This document shows, piece by piece, positions 33,249 through 45,243 of a DNA stretch of 64,000 bases; position 1 is the first letter of the stretch; every line of letters starts with the position of its first letter. This stretch comes from Fonsecaea monophora. Lineage: Eukaryota; Ascomycota; Eurotiomycetes; Chaetothyriales; Herpotrichiellaceae. A model generated the notes under the pieces. It was not told the origin of the DNA. It did not search any database and saw only the letters and a program-made list of their open reading frames with translations. A program made the translations under genes and the position numbers. The stretch is from the NCBI RefSeq assembly GCF_001642475.1, contig NW_019173940.1, positions 248,001-312,000 of the forward strand. The letters run 5' to 3'.

Positions 33249-35738
33249 CTAGGACACACATCTCCCACTGCCCGTACCATCTTCCTCTCGTTGTTTCTGT
33301 TCTTGGAGATCCCTGGTATAATGTTTCCCATGCTCTGCTTGCGGCGTGTCGGAATGAAGACTTTCCTCCAGCCGCTGGAAGAGCCGTTCCAGCAACCATT
33401 CAGCTTCTTCTTTGTCACCCATCAATGGACTCTGTGCTCCTATCCAGCTCCATTTGGGGGCTTGGACGTCTCTGCCTTCCTTTGGCCCGTCAGACCCTGC
33501 TCCATGCCTCCCAATGTAGAGATTGCCGCCCTCGTTGTTCTTCGTAGTAGCCTCTCTGGCTTCCCTGTCCTCATCCCCATGTATGGGAGCTCGCCGGTGG
33601 TATGACGCATCTGCTTCATCCTCTCCAAGTAATTTGAGAAAGTATTGCCATTCCTCATAACTGTACTTCTTTGGTGTTGCCGCAGACGCGTCTGCGTAGA
33701 CCCTTCGTATTTGAGACAACAGAACATGGCGATGGCGATGAGCATCTGTTCAAACCAAGGTGAGCCACTTATACCATGTTACTGGGATGCAGTCAGCTTT
33801 TACCTTCTTGCCACCGATCGCCCTCGTGTCTGGCATCGGATTCATCCTGTTTCTCCTCCTCCTCGAAGTCGGCCGCCAAGCGATCTTTGGTGTCTTTGTC
33901 TTTGTCTTTTCCACCTGCTTTGTGTTTCTTCATACCGTTGCGGAACAGGCGTACAAGGCCAGGATGCAGTTCCTGATACCCAGATTCGCTCCCCGTTTCC
34001 GAGCCCCTTTCCACATCACGAGAGTCAGATGATCGAGGATCCAGTTGGCCAAGAGTGACCTTGTACACTCCATGCTTGAGTCGATTTGCTATGGTGTCTT
34101 CACTGCTGGGAAGCACGGTGATCTCTCCCAGCCAGATGGTGACATCCTTGACGGCCTTGACCACAGTATCTCCCATGTCGGAGATGAGAATGGTTAAGGT
34201 AGGGACCGCGAGCAGAGTCCAGAAGACAAAAAAGGGCTTACCGCTGTTGGACATGGGCTGGAAATCCCCATATCCGATGGTCAACAACGTCGTATATGAA
34301 AAGTAAAGTGATCCGAAATACGACCAATCCTGGTTCCTCTCGGCACGTTCGAAGACCAACGCCCCTATCGTCCACTATCGATCGTCAGCGGGATCCAGCA
34401 GGGGATGAAAGTCATACCGTACCAAGAAAGCAAAAGCAAACGTTGAAACAAGCAAACTCATGTACTTGCGCTCTGTGGCAGCCCACTCTTGAACTTTCCT
34501 CATCGCCTCGAACTCAGCCTGTCTCCTCTCGAGCTCCGCGACCTCACCATCTCCTGGCTCCACCGTCAGTGCTTTCGTGGTGTGTTTCCCAAGCCCCAGG
34601 GCACCCTTGTGCTTCAAACGGCTCTTCCTCTTACTGATTCTCTCAATCTCCTTGAGCAATCGTCTTCGGGTCTTCTCCGTCAATCGGGCTGCCATCTTCT
34701 TTTTTCCCCTTTCCAGAATTAGTGAACGAATGGAACCGACGACCAAGCCTAAGATGATAATGCCGCCCATAGCAAAAGGAAATAGCAGTCCTCTACCTAG
34801 ATGGGTCTTTGGTGTATAATCATCGCCAATGCCAATTGTTAGAGAAGTGAATTCCGCCCAATATACCGCATCCAAAAACTTCCATTCCTCGATGTGTGAG
34901 TACACCAGTGCCCCTAACAACTGATACAACAAGAACATAATGGTCTGCAACATCAAAGTCCTTTGCGCCACAGTGAGCTTAAACTCTTTACTATAATGCC
35001 CCTTGTACGCCCCGTACACCGTAAAACACATCAAGTATGAAATTATCTGGTACAAACCCGCAGCAAAGATGGCGTAGTAGTATGCCTGGGAGAGGGCCTG
35101 ATGCCGGACGCCGGGTGCGTCAAAATCAGAGGATGCGAAGGCAATCAGACCGATCAGAAGCACTGAGGCGATCCAGAAGCCGGCTATGGTGATGGGTTGG
35201 GCGATGCGGAAGGGAACACGTCGCGCCATGTTGAGGAGTAGAGACATATTGGCGACAAGGGCGAACGCTAGGGAGACGGCATTGACGGCGATAAGCCTGC
35301 ATCAGACATTATTTAGAACCATGTAGTATTCTGCGCAACATCTTCGCGGTATTGGGATGGGTAGTACCGTGTCGCGATAACCTACCAGCCAGGGTCTTTG
35401 ATGTCAATCCCATGCTCTTCTGTTCCTCCAGGAGGAATCTCAACCCTCCAATTCTCCACCAGCGCACAGATACTGAATGCATTGGCCATAGGTCCGAAAG
35501 TACCTGCCACAAGGGGAACTCCGGTCGAAGCATACCACCACCTTGCTGGCATGAGAAAGTTTCGTTCTTGCTCCTCCTCCTCCATTTTGTCATAAGTCTC
35601 TTCTGGAGACGCATTACGGTGCTGGTGAGGGGATGACGTTTGGGCATTGTGGTGAGATGCAGGGGGGTGATCTTCGACATTTTCTTTGACAATGGCAGAG
35701 GCATCGGCTATGGGCTCATCGAGGCCTGGGTCGTTCAT
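33249..35738 (-). CDS. Outward-rectifier K+ channel, TOK1 type (8 TM, two pores)
   Basis: Four exons: 35738-35386, 35296-34423, 34374-33804 and 33745-33249; introns 89, 48 and 58 bp; 764 aa. After a 75-residue acidic leader come about eight membrane spans with two pore loops: filter one TIGIGD at 271-276 and filter two TIGYGD at 441-446. The 8-TM, two-pore layout is unique to fungal TOK channels, which let K+ out of the cell on depolarisation and set membrane potential. Between pore blocks lies a cytosolic Arg/Lys-rich loop (GKKKMAARLTEKTRRR); the last 240 residues are a cytosolic charged tail. The 48-bp intron just upstream of pore helix two is short but keeps frame exactly. Confidence 0.9.
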
Positions 35739-36516
35739 ACTGAGTCAATCGAGCCAGGAGAAAGGCTGTAGAAACCAGGATTCCTAGGTACGTTGGAGGA
35801 AGAAAGAAATGAGACAGAGCCCAGGTCGAGGAATAGTTAGAGCATTTTTGATTGGAGTGTCGTGGTACCGTGCTCCCGGTCTGTTACAGTCTACCTAAAG
35901 GTATGCTGAGGACTTGGACGGAGACGGCGAAAGTTGAGGCGGGAAAAGCATTGTGTGAACAGGAGAGAAGGCAAAATCCCGTTCAGCAGACATGGGATTT
36001 GTCTACGGTTAGACTGTGTTTTCCTTGGAAAAGATCGGTGGGTTGTTCTGAGCAGCAGGTGGAGGAGCATGCATCGATCGACGACCGATGATCCGGGGGG
36101 AAGGTTCCAAGTTGGTCTGCAGCATGAGATGACGTCGATTCACCGGGAGTTGCGTTGGTGGCGGTCGCCTTGGCGAATCAAGCATCAACCCGTTCCCACT
36201 CAGCTTGGGCACCTTGTCCATTTCATTCGAGGCCTTCACGGCCGACTTCCCCTTAAGGTGGACGGACATGCTTGAGGGAGCCTCATTAGGCCACCGCGTC
36301 CGCTCCTTGGACACGACATCCTTAGGTAAGAAAGGCCCGTGCATTCCAAAGTTGTCTACATGCATGAAGCTGCCACGCTGCCTCAGCCGCAAATGACCTT
36401 CGAGAGAGTTACGATTAACTTCAACCGTGACTCGTTCTCCCCAATTGTAGATTTTTATCGTCCATTGGCTATAGTTGTTAACTGGTACCAATAGCGGTGG
36501 TGACAGGGCCGTGATT
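35739..36516. other. Intergenic, K+ channel promoter
   Basis: The region lies between two minus-strand genes. A 207-codon minus-strand frame at 36009-36632 overlaps the end of the neighbour in another register and has no recognisable domain; I treat it as chance. Confidence 0.45.
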
Positions 36517-38295
36517 TCAGCCTTCTGAACATGCCTGGTTGGACAGTATGGTTCTTCTGGCCTTGACTCTGTCGGAGTACCGCAACAACGCCAGTTCCCA
36601 CGTCTGTCGCCATACTGCCAATAAGTCCTCACTCCAGAAGAACTTTACGACTGACTTCTTGACCCACTTCCAATTCCTGGCACTGGATGAATCCTCGAGA
36701 ATTCTATCCAAGAGGACAAATCGTGGGGCATGTGGTTGAGCTTGATTCATCGACACTGCTTCGCTTGTAGGCCCCTCGTTAGACGAATACGCAGGACCTG
36801 CGATGACCAACGCCATCCATATGGTACATTCAAGCGGTAAGTCGCGCAGATTGTATCGGGAAAGCATTTCCGAGAGCGATTCGACCAATCGCCGATGCAC
36901 CGGGTTCTGTTGCTTGGATTGGCGAAAGGTCTCCGTGGTAACGGCCGCCAGCGCCGAACAAAGAACCCTCTCAAGTGTGTTCAACCCACGAAGAGGCACC
37001 AATTCGAGACACGCCTGCGTTTGCTTCATATACGTGCCGTTTGGATCTCCCAAGGCGAGGACTCCCTTCTTCCGCGAGCCTTGCAACTGTGCAACCCACT
37101 CCGTCACACGTGCCAACACTGTGATGATCTGAACGCAGAGACTCCCGGACAAGGAAATCTCTCGAAATCCATCGGGAAGCTTGGCGATCAGGGTGCAGAG
37201 GTCAGGAGGAAATGGATGTTTCGGATATTGTAGTTTGATGCTGACTTCGGTGGTCGAAATGCTCATCTTCTTATTTTCGTGGTACGCCCAGAGAGATTCG
37301 AGGCTGGCGTCTGTTAGTCAATTCTGTCGAGGAACAAGCACGAGACTGCTGGTGCTGCGAAGACTCTCAGTCCTCTCAGGGGCTTACCCAGTAATTGAAT
37401 TCTTCAGGAAGTCGTCCCACCCCAGACGATCAACCCCTCCTCGCAGTTCCACAAGATGGCGTAGACCAATCAAATGGGTCTCAAACGAAACAAAGTCATT
37501 GTAAATCAACTTGGCGGACGTCAGTCACAGTTTGTCTTGTAGTGCGAGGTCGAGTTCACATACGGCGATTCCCAGCAGGGCCATGATCGCCAAAATCGTG
37601 GCATCATCGTCGCAAGTTGGGCTACGTGCCATCTTGAGACGCAGGGCTTCGATTCCTTTCCCATAGTGGATCAAGACTTCTCTTGTTGGTTCTCGAACGT
37701 TTCCACGCCGGGCTTCATACGAGGCTTGAGCGAGCGCCACCATGAGTTCAAACATGGACGCATTCTCCAAGGCCAGACCAAAATACCGTCGCGATAGCGG
37801 CAAGCTATCTGCTGGACCTAATTGCTCTTTTCTGGGATTGATGTGAACCGGCGCATAGTGCTGGAGGACTTTGCGTAAACCAAGAATCAGCGACCGTGTC
37901 CCGAACAGGATTATTCAACCAAACTCACAATAGTCGACAGCTGAAAGGACACCCCCTTCCGGTGATATTGGGAAAGCACAGAACGGATCGCCACGAAGCC
38001 CCCCAGATGTCACAGTCAACCTCGGTGACACCACAGTGGTGGTTATGGTGAGATCCTGATTGACGCCAGCTTTGACCAACCCAAGTAGCGAATCGCGAAT
38101 GGGTTGCGAGTCAGGACTTTCATCACGAGACGTCGACAAGATGTGGTCGCGAGGTTTCCCTATATTAGCCTTGGCTCTTTTGATGGCTTGATTGTGGATG
38201 CGATTGCGCTGTCTGGGATTTGGCTGATTTGTCGAGACTGGGGACGGGGTTTCGTCTGAGGCGATCCTTTTCGGAACCGGGCTAGTTGACTGCAT
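36517..38295 (-). CDS. Fungal transcription-factor-domain protein without zinc cluster
   Basis: Four exons: 38295-37929, 37868-37564, 37509-37388 and 37303-36517; introns 60, 54 and 84 bp; 526 aa. The order is typical of the Fungal_trans_2 type: a Pro/Ser/Arg-rich N-terminus, SAVDYFLQHYAP, a helical YGKGIEALRLKMA block, FETHLIGLRHLVELRGG, SLWAYHENKK and a long C-terminal helical region. No Cys-rich DNA-binding cluster is present at the N-terminus, as in many such proteins. The 54-bp intron is a multiple of three and carries the only in-frame stop (TGA at 37525-37527); splicing removes it, retention would truncate the protein to about 236 residues. Target genes are unknown. Domain identity is by pattern only. 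Confidence 0.7.
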
Positions 38296-39890
38296 CAGAA
38301 ATGAGAGGAAGATGAGTGTTCACTGTCTGGAGCGATGACAGTCCGCTCGTCCATAGCGACTGCTGAGGATCACAAGGAAGCATGAAGAAACGAAGGGTAG
38401 GAAGTCATCTTGAATGGTAAGGGGGCTCAAGTGTAGGTAGAAAGGCACGCTGAGGATGAAGCTTTTGGAATTCTTGGGGTCCGTCAGCCCTGTATCGTGA
38501 CCCTCGTAGCGCGTGGTCGACGCCTTTGTCAGCTTTTTGCCAAGCGGTGGAGCTTTGTGTGGGCTTGGCCCTGCACATCTCGCTTGAGTGGGAAAGCCCG
38601 TGCTTGCACTATCAAGATGAGGCGAACAATCCTACATCAATTCCAAGGGCCGTCATCACAATTGAGGTATACAAATAAAAGTATATAGATGAGGCTACTA
38701 TATGGGATTTCAGGGCCGTACGAGGAACTCTCCAGGAACCTAAAGATACAGAAGATACCCCACAGCAGACATTCAATTCGACGGATGAGCTTGCGTCAGG
38801 GTGGGGAAAACCAGAAGATGGCAGAGCACGAGGAGTGATATACGCAATAATCATGGTGAACCATTGGACCGTCGCCCAGGACATTGAGAAAGAGTTCTGG
38901 GGACTAGAGTTTGGCAGTCCAAGGCAACAAGACACCAACCAGCAACCAGTCGTCCCTGGCACGGGTACTCAATAAGTTGCCTTCCTTCAGTCGCAGGCGT
39001 GGTCATCTGGAGGGGCGGTAGGGCTGGAGGGCCAAAGTATTATCATCCTCTGAGAACAAGTACTAAGTACTAAAGCCCCTGGTACGGAAGTGTTTCACCG
39101 AATTTGGTGTTGACGAGCAAGGTGGGTGAGAGTGGCTGTTATCTCCAGATATGCTTGTCTCGTTGCCCTGTCAAGCTTGTACGGGAGGGCATCCCCCGTG
39201 TTTTAACTGGCTCAGGCACGCCTAAAACTCCGGCCGCCCAGGCCTGAGACGGTAAAAATTGACGGACATGAGGTGCAGGTTCGAGAAGATCACTTGGTGA
39301 ACCCGCCCGCAATGCAGGCCTAGGGCCCAATCTCGTGCTCTTCCGGCCTCCACTCCACCGCTAAGGTGGCCCTTAGTCTCGCCTCACTAGCCTCTAACCA
39401 GTTACCCACCAGTGCCACCACCCGCCCTCAACTCACACACAGGTCCTACGAGTACCTACTCCGTACCTACCCTTTCCGCCCACCCACTCTCCCACTCCAA
39501 GCTCGTCCAAGGAACGTGCATGCATCTGCATCTGCCCGGTTTTCTCGTTGGCGATGCGACTTCGACGACTGCGCCTCAAACGCATCCTTGTCCAACATCT
39601 CTTTACCACAGTTACACCTGCCTCCAACCACGCGGACATTCGTTGAACCATCTGCTATCTACTGATAGTATTTCCTTGCAACTTATTTTTGTTCCATTTC
39701 ACATTGTACCATTAGTGTACGGGGGGTTGATCTCTCACGTCCGATTACTTCAGTCACTCCACAAGACATCCATCACCGTCACCCTTAATGCGCAACGCTC
39801 ATCCATCTCGTCGTTGCGCTTTGGCGCCGTGGAATCTCTAAAAGACCAAGAGATAGCTGCAGCATACCATTGATATTCCAATTCCACATC
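38296..39890. other. Divergent intergenic region, 1.6 kb
   Basis: It holds promoters for the TF-domain gene and palI. The 500 bases before palI are strongly C/T-rich (39360-39660), a usual mark of fungal promoters and leaders. Open frames at 38612-38962 and 39412-39873 look fortuitous. Confidence 0.5.
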
Positions 39891-42396
39891 ATGCTGAGGC
39901 CCGCGACTCCTCTGACCGTCTTACTGCTCATATCCTTCGTTTTCCTTCTGCTGTCGGTTCTCTCCACGCCTGTCATCCACAGCATCCCCATTGCCACCTA
40001 TCGAGGAGTTAATTTTGGAGTTTTCGGGTACTGCACACCAACAACATGCAGTGGCATAAGGGTGGGCTATACAACTGGTAACATCCCACATGACGAATTC
40101 CGCGTTGCTCAGATATCAGTGTCACTAACTCTTGTCCTAAGATGGTCTCTTCCCCGATGGAGACACCGACTTCAATCTTTCGTCATCGACGAGACATTCG
40201 CTATCCTCCCTCCTCATCGTTCACCCTGTCGCGGCCTTTTGTAACCTGGTGTGCCTTGCACTGGCTGGTGCGGCTCACCTGCACTCCCCCTCGCATTCTG
40301 CCCGCTATCTTCTAGGCCTCCTGATTCTACTACTGCCAACCCTTCTGGTCACTTTGCTGGCTTTCTTGGTCGACATTTTACTGTTTGTGCCGCACTTATC
40401 ATGGGCAGGATGGATTGTCCTTGCTTCAACCATCCTCATAGCCGCCTCAGGCGTTGTCACCTGCGCTATGAGGCGGACACTCGTCTCTAGGAAAGCGCGT
40501 AAGAAGAGAATTGCCGAGAACGCGGAAATGAGCGGGGAGAACTATTACAATCGGCAGGCACAAGAAGCCAAAGCGGTTGCGCAAACATTTACCACTGAGC
40601 CTACTATGCCCATGGTTAATGGCTCGCCCGGGGCAGATAGGCTGCCTGCCTTTGCAACTTTCGACGTCAGTCAAAAATCAGACGAGGAGCGCCAACCCCT
40701 CCGAACACAAGCTCTATCTACTGAGCCAAGTCTGGCGACACCCTCCCGAGACGGGATATCGGATCAATACTACGGGCCTCCCTCGCGATCCAGCAGTCGG
40801 CCACCTCAAAATGGACCACGAGATCAATTTGGGAATCCGCCTCCTCCGCCGATCCCTTCCGGTCCAGATGGAGCAATGGGTACGGGACAAGGTAGAAGGT
40901 CGGGGGACGAAGCGACTCCTCCTAGTCCTTATCGCGACCGCAGTCTGCCACCGCTGGGCGGTCGAAGCTATTCGCAGCGTGGCAGGGGTGGCTATCCGCC
41001 TCGGGGTGGTTATCCTCCGCGAGCAGGTGGCTTCGGCCCAAGGGGACCACCTCCGCCACAAGGCTATCCGGGCAGAGGTGGATTTCCGGTCGACATGAGA
41101 GGAGGATATGGTGGGCGAGGGAGAGGTGGATTTCCACCCACTGGTCCCGGTGGTCCGATAATGGCTGCTGGCGCCATGATGGCTGGTGGTCCGCGACGAC
41201 CTCCACCAGGCTATCCGCCTAATGGAGCTGACAATGTATCAGAGAGATACACGTTGTCGGACGAATATCCAGTGGCGATGGGCCCCCCGCTACCCATGGC
41301 ACCTCCACAACAGTATATCGAAGACAACGAGCGGGGGTATGACATAAGGAGTCCCTCTGTCTACACCCAAGCAGAGGAGATGCCAGGTCCATATGGAGCC
41401 AGAGCGCAGTCACCAGGCCGGGACAGAACCTCACCCTATGGCGGTCGTGTCCAGTCCCCATCGGGTGCTCTGCGTCAACCTTCCCCACCTCCGGCTATGC
41501 CCCCGTTACCCACGACTCAACCTGTCGAGATGGCTGGCACCTCCGTACGTGACTTCAAACCCCAAAGGTCACAGAGTCAAGATCCGTAAGTGCAACTGCT
41601 CATAGGACAAGTAGATTTCCACTGACTGATTAGCTATGTACCTGCGCGGGCTAACTGGAACAATATGTCGGGCGAGGATTTGGGATATCCGAGGTCACCT
41701 GGAAGACAAGCTCAATCTCCAATCGAGCTCCCTACAAGCGGCAGTCACGTAGGTGGCTATAGGAGTCAACCACACAGACAACGCGTCAACTCTGGTGGGA
41801 GTGATCTCTACTACGAAGATGTCGATCCACGGTTCGCTTCGGACCCAGAGCCGGTACCGCCACAAAACCTCCAGCCAGGAGAACGGAACCGGAGGCCTCC
41901 TCCCCTTCTCACGCCAGGACCGCCCGGCCATTACCGACCCGACTCCTACAACGGCATGCCTCCAACGAACTCGTACGAGGAATTGCCCGGGGCGCGATCT
42001 CCAGCGGAAAGTGAAACTAGTAATTTCACCTCTGTCAGCCAGCGCGGCGTCAACCCCAATTGGCGGCCGAACAACGGCGGAGAGTTCAGCACCCTGGGTC
42101 CTATGAGGAGGCGAGAACAACAGACGAGGCAAGACATGCTCCTGGCAGGAAACCCCGACTTTGAGCTGCCCGGAGCCGTAGGGCCTCAGCGTCTCCCAAC
42201 TCGAGGTGGTAACGGAGGTCCAGGGATGAGAGGCGGAATTATGAGAGGACCAGCTCGTGTCCCGCCTGCTAGTGCCATTGGTGGTGGTGGCGATGGTCCC
42301 TATCCCACTCCCATGGGGCCGCCCCTGCCTGGGGGTTCAATGGGACCGCCTGGACCTGGACCGGGGACTGGAATGGGAGGAATGAGGGAGATATGA
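39891..42396 (+). CDS. palI: PalI/Rim9 pH-response regulator
   Basis: Three exons: 39891-40077, 40142-41585 and 41634-42396; introns 64 and 48 bp; 797 aa. Residues 1-170 form a SUR7/PalI four-span membrane unit: TVLLLISFVFLLLSVLSTPV, the extracellular GVNFGVFGYCTPTTCSGIRV with two Cys, then three further spans (LLGLLILLLPTLLVTLLAFL, WIVLASTILIAASGVVTCAM). The rest is a long Pro/Gly/Arg-rich cytosolic tail, as expected for filamentous fungal PalI (yeast Rim9 is much shorter). PalI helps place the pH sensor PalH at the plasma membrane and so acts upstream of PalF and PacC in ambient alkaline signalling. The first splice restores the conserved second span, which confirms the exon model. Confidence 0.92.
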
Positions 42397-42681
42397 AGGA
42401 TATACATGGAACCAAAAGCTTAGCTTAGCTTACGTATAGTCCAGTCTAATAATGTGTGATATGCGGACTGGGGTCTTGTGTGAAAACCACCAAAAAATGA
42501 AATGATTTGATGATTACGAGTCAACATCGAGCCAGAATCCAGGAGTTTCCCAGTGTCTTATACGGGAGTAAGATGATAGTAAGCACCTCCCACATCCCTG
42601 GTGGTTGCGCCTGGTGGTTGCAATCCAGCCGGGAAATGACCGGAGAACACATGCACGATCGATCAGTGTGAAACCAAAATA

Positions 42682-42745
42682 TCAGTCAGTCAGTCAGTCA
42701 GTCAGTCAGTCAGTCAGTCAGTCAGTCAGTCAGTCAGTCAGTCAG
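42682..42745. repeat. Tetranucleotide microsatellite (CAGT)16
   Basis: Sixty-four uninterrupted bases of a 4-bp unit, beginning TCAG. It lies about 285 bases beyond the palI stop codon, outside any gene. A long perfect array of this type should vary in length among strains. Confidence 0.95.
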
Positions 42746-42993
42746 GGCAGGCAGGAATGGAATCATGGAATCAAGGAGTCGAGGATGTTGACATATGTAA
42801 GTCACATACCAGTATGTCAATCATACCATAGCGGAATCCCATGTTCACGTGACCAGAACACGTGGCGGGCTAACACATATGCACGCGCAAGGCTACGAGG
42901 TATTTACATACATACACACACAGACGTCAAGGAATGTAGAAATAGAGATGGGTCCTGGATGGCTAGGATTAATATATTCATATTCATACACAA

Positions 42994-43017
42994 TGTGTGT
43001 GTGTGTGTGTGTGTGTG
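42994..43017. repeat. Dinucleotide microsatellite (TG)12
   Basis: Twelve perfect TG units between palI and the LMBR1-family gene. A short CA-rich stretch lies about 80 bases upstream. Confidence 0.95.
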
Positions 43018-43128
43018 CTGAGGTATTTACTATATATCTAACCTACTGTAAGTGGGTAGGTATCGAATGTGGTTCAGTGCCCGCTAATTAAACATGTCAT
43101 CCAGTGTCTGATCTCGTTTGCATTATAG

Positions 43129-45243
43129 TCATATCATGATCCTCCCGTCTTGGGTTGTCCTGCCACCAAACAACCCCAGGATATTGGAATCAACACCACC
43201 ACCACTGTTGGTCCCGCTGTTGCCAGCGCCCTCGTCCCCTGTCCCTCCTAACCATCGTGGTCGCTTGAAGCCGGTACTACCTCCACTCCGACTCGTTGGA
43301 GGTTGCATCCATTTGGGCGTTTCGATCGTGTCAATCGTGTTTTTCACCCTCCTCCCAAAAAGCGTGAAGAAGTTTTCCTCATCGGGCTCAGGTTCCAAAG
43401 TAGGTCGATCTCTGAATCGATCTCTGGATGTTGGATTGTGCGGCGTACTCGACGCTGTCGCGCGATTGCTGCCGGCCCCAGCTCGATCAGCAGGAGGCGT
43501 CCACCTCGTTGGTGCAGCACGAGGCCTATCCAAAGATGTGCGCGGTGAATCAGTGATACCCAACGTGGCCGTTGGTCGGTTCCCCTGAAGATCTCGTGCG
43601 ATGAGGTCCCGTCCTTCACGCCAACCTCCGGTTCCGAAGCCCGACGGATTTTCATCCTCATCTTCATCAATTTCTAATATGCCAAAGCCCAGCACGTTCT
43701 TGATCTTGCCATATAGATTAAAAAGTGTCATGATCACTGGAAGCAGGACGAACATTGGGAACAGGTAATCGAACCAAGTTCCTAACGGCGTCAAATTGAT
43801 CAGTCTCCCCAGGAAGCCATAGAAGGTCGAATTCTGGTGAATATCCTTGGGCAAGAAAGTGAGGAAATTGTATGCCAGCGGCACGGTCAATTTGGCAATC
43901 TGCCCGGCATACCAGCATGCGGACTCAGCGTACGTGTTTCTCCTCACTAGGGCTCGCTGGTTCCATGTAGGGACGTCGTTCATACTACTCAGGGCGCAAA
44001 TGCACATGTAAGTGATCCACATGGAGGCAATGACTTGGCCGCCAAAGCCTATTTGATAGTTCTTGTCACTCGGGTGGTGAATGACCGTGAGACTGACCGC
44101 CGATAGGTGTGGAGCAGGAAACTTAATGATTTCAGACCAGATGATAGCGATCGATGCGAGGGAGAGGACAGCTCCCAAAGCTATCCTGACGGCGGGAACA
44201 AGGTGCACATGCACATGATAACGCATTGAGGCGGTCATGGGAGACCACTTGAGTGTGGATGAGGTGGCACGGCCAAAGTCGAGTTTCCGTGAGCCTTGGG
44301 AATCGAGAATGGCTTGCAGATCTGAGGCGGTCTGGACAATGTTGTCCCACTCGCGAACGTACCTAGCTCGGCGGTGTTTGGCTCGAACTAATCGTCGAGT
44401 CAAATCCGCCAGGTATCTTTCGGTGATGACTGCGGGGACTTTGGCAGAGGCGTCGATGGTGGTGACATTGGAAAAGACTCGACTCTCAGGCTGGCCGGTC
44501 ATGTCGACCAGCTCATCAATCCAATCCTGGAAATCTCGGGCGCTTCCAGTTTTCCTTTGCTTGAGCTGCATCACTTGAGCTTCCAGCTCATCAAGCGCCA
44601 CAATAGCGTCCTCCAACTTCTCGTGAACTCTTGGAGCTTGGCCCTGGACACGCCGCAGGCTGCCGCTTATATCCGCCTTTCGGAACATCCTCCTCGGGAT
44701 GGAGACTAGACCGTGGCCCATCAGGTATATGGCAAGAGCAAGACCCCACACATACGCGAGCGCCATGACCAAGGCTCTGATTGCGGTAAAGTCGAAGCCA
44801 TAGGAAAATATCATGTATATCAGACCGGCGATAGCGCAGACCAGAACGATCAGTTGGTATCTGCCATTGGAACGCAGCGAATAGATAAGCCGGGACTTGG
44901 GATCACGATATCCAGCATCCATGTATTCCCCCAACAGAGGCAAGACAACCCATGTCAAGACAAAAGTCAACCAGTAGACGATTCTCCAGGCAACCAAGAC
45001 AGCTCTTTTGGGCAACCATATTCCTTTCCCGCCATGATCACTCTCTCGCGCGCTGGATGCGAGATCAACGGGGACTAGAATGAGGGCGCTGGCGGGTAGG
45101 ACTAGGGCCAGGAAGATCGGGACGAGGAGGAAAGCGGGAGTGGTTCGTAGCGGTAGGTAGTGTCGCAGAATGAACAAGACGGCGACTGAGATGGTCAAAA
45201 GAGCCAGGCATGCAAAGATGTCGGATCCCACCGAGGATGCCAT
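43129..45243 (-). CDS. LMBR1-family membrane protein (LMBRD2-like)
   Basis: Intronless, 704 aa. The N-terminal half has five to six membrane spans (ACLALLTISVAVLFILRHYL; WRIVYWLTFVLTWVVLPLLG; QLIVLVCAIAGLIYMIFSYG), then SIPRRMFRKADISGSLRRVQ, a long cytosolic coiled-coil-like loop (VHEKLEDAIVALDELEAQVM), and a second membrane half (VRIALGAVLSLASIAIIWSE to LFPMFVLLPVIMTLFNLYG). This is the LMBR1/LMBRD2 arrangement. The family includes lipocalin receptors and GPCR-associated regulators in animals; the fungal role is not settled. The last 170 residues are Pro/Arg-rich and probably disordered. It is convergent with palI. Confidence 0.87.
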   Translation of the reverse strand: MASSVGSDIFACLALLTISVAVLFILRHYLPLRTTPAFLLVPIFLALVLPASALILVPVDLASSARESDHGGKGIWLPKRAVLVAWRIVYWLTFVLTWVVLPLLGEYMDAGYRDPKSRLIYSLRSNGRYQLIVLVCAIAGLIYMIFSYGFDFTAIRALVMALAYVWGLALAIYLMGHGLVSIPRRMFRKADISGSLRRVQGQAPRVHEKLEDAIVALDELEAQVMQLKQRKTGSARDFQDWIDELVDMTGQPESRVFSNVTTIDASAKVPAVITERYLADLTRRLVRAKHRRARYVREWDNIVQTASDLQAILDSQGSRKLDFGRATSSTLKWSPMTASMRYHVHVHLVPAVRIALGAVLSLASIAIIWSEIIKFPAPHLSAVSLTVIHHPSDKNYQIGFGGQVIASMWITYMCICALSSMNDVPTWNQRALVRRNTYAESACWYAGQIAKLTVPLAYNFLTFLPKDIHQNSTFYGFLGRLINLTPLGTWFDYLFPMFVLLPVIMTLFNLYGKIKNVLGFGILEIDEDEDENPSGFGTGGWREGRDLIARDLQGNRPTATLGITDSPRTSLDRPRAAPTRWTPPADRAGAGSNRATASSTPHNPTSRDRFRDRPTLEPEPDEENFFTLFGRRVKNTIDTIETPKWMQPPTSRSGGSTGFKRPRWLGGTGDEGAGNSGTNSGGGVDSNILGLFGGRTTQDGRIMI

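Larger units (their letters stand above)
42397..43128. other. Convergent intergenic region with microsatellites
   Basis: This is the shared 3' flank of palI and the LMBR1-family gene. It carries (CAGT)16 and (TG)12 tracts listed separately, and no gene. Confidence 0.6.

Noticed and set aside
33098..33547. 149-codon plus-strand frame
   Set aside because: Lies antisense to the K+ channel tail and has no domain.
36009..36632. 207-codon minus-strand frame overlapping the end of the TF-domain gene
   Set aside because: Different register from the supported gene, with no recognisable domain.
37525..37527. In-frame TGA suggesting the TF-domain gene is a pseudogene
   Set aside because: A 54-bp intron with consensus ends and a suitable branch site removes it in phase, and the flanking frames are intact.
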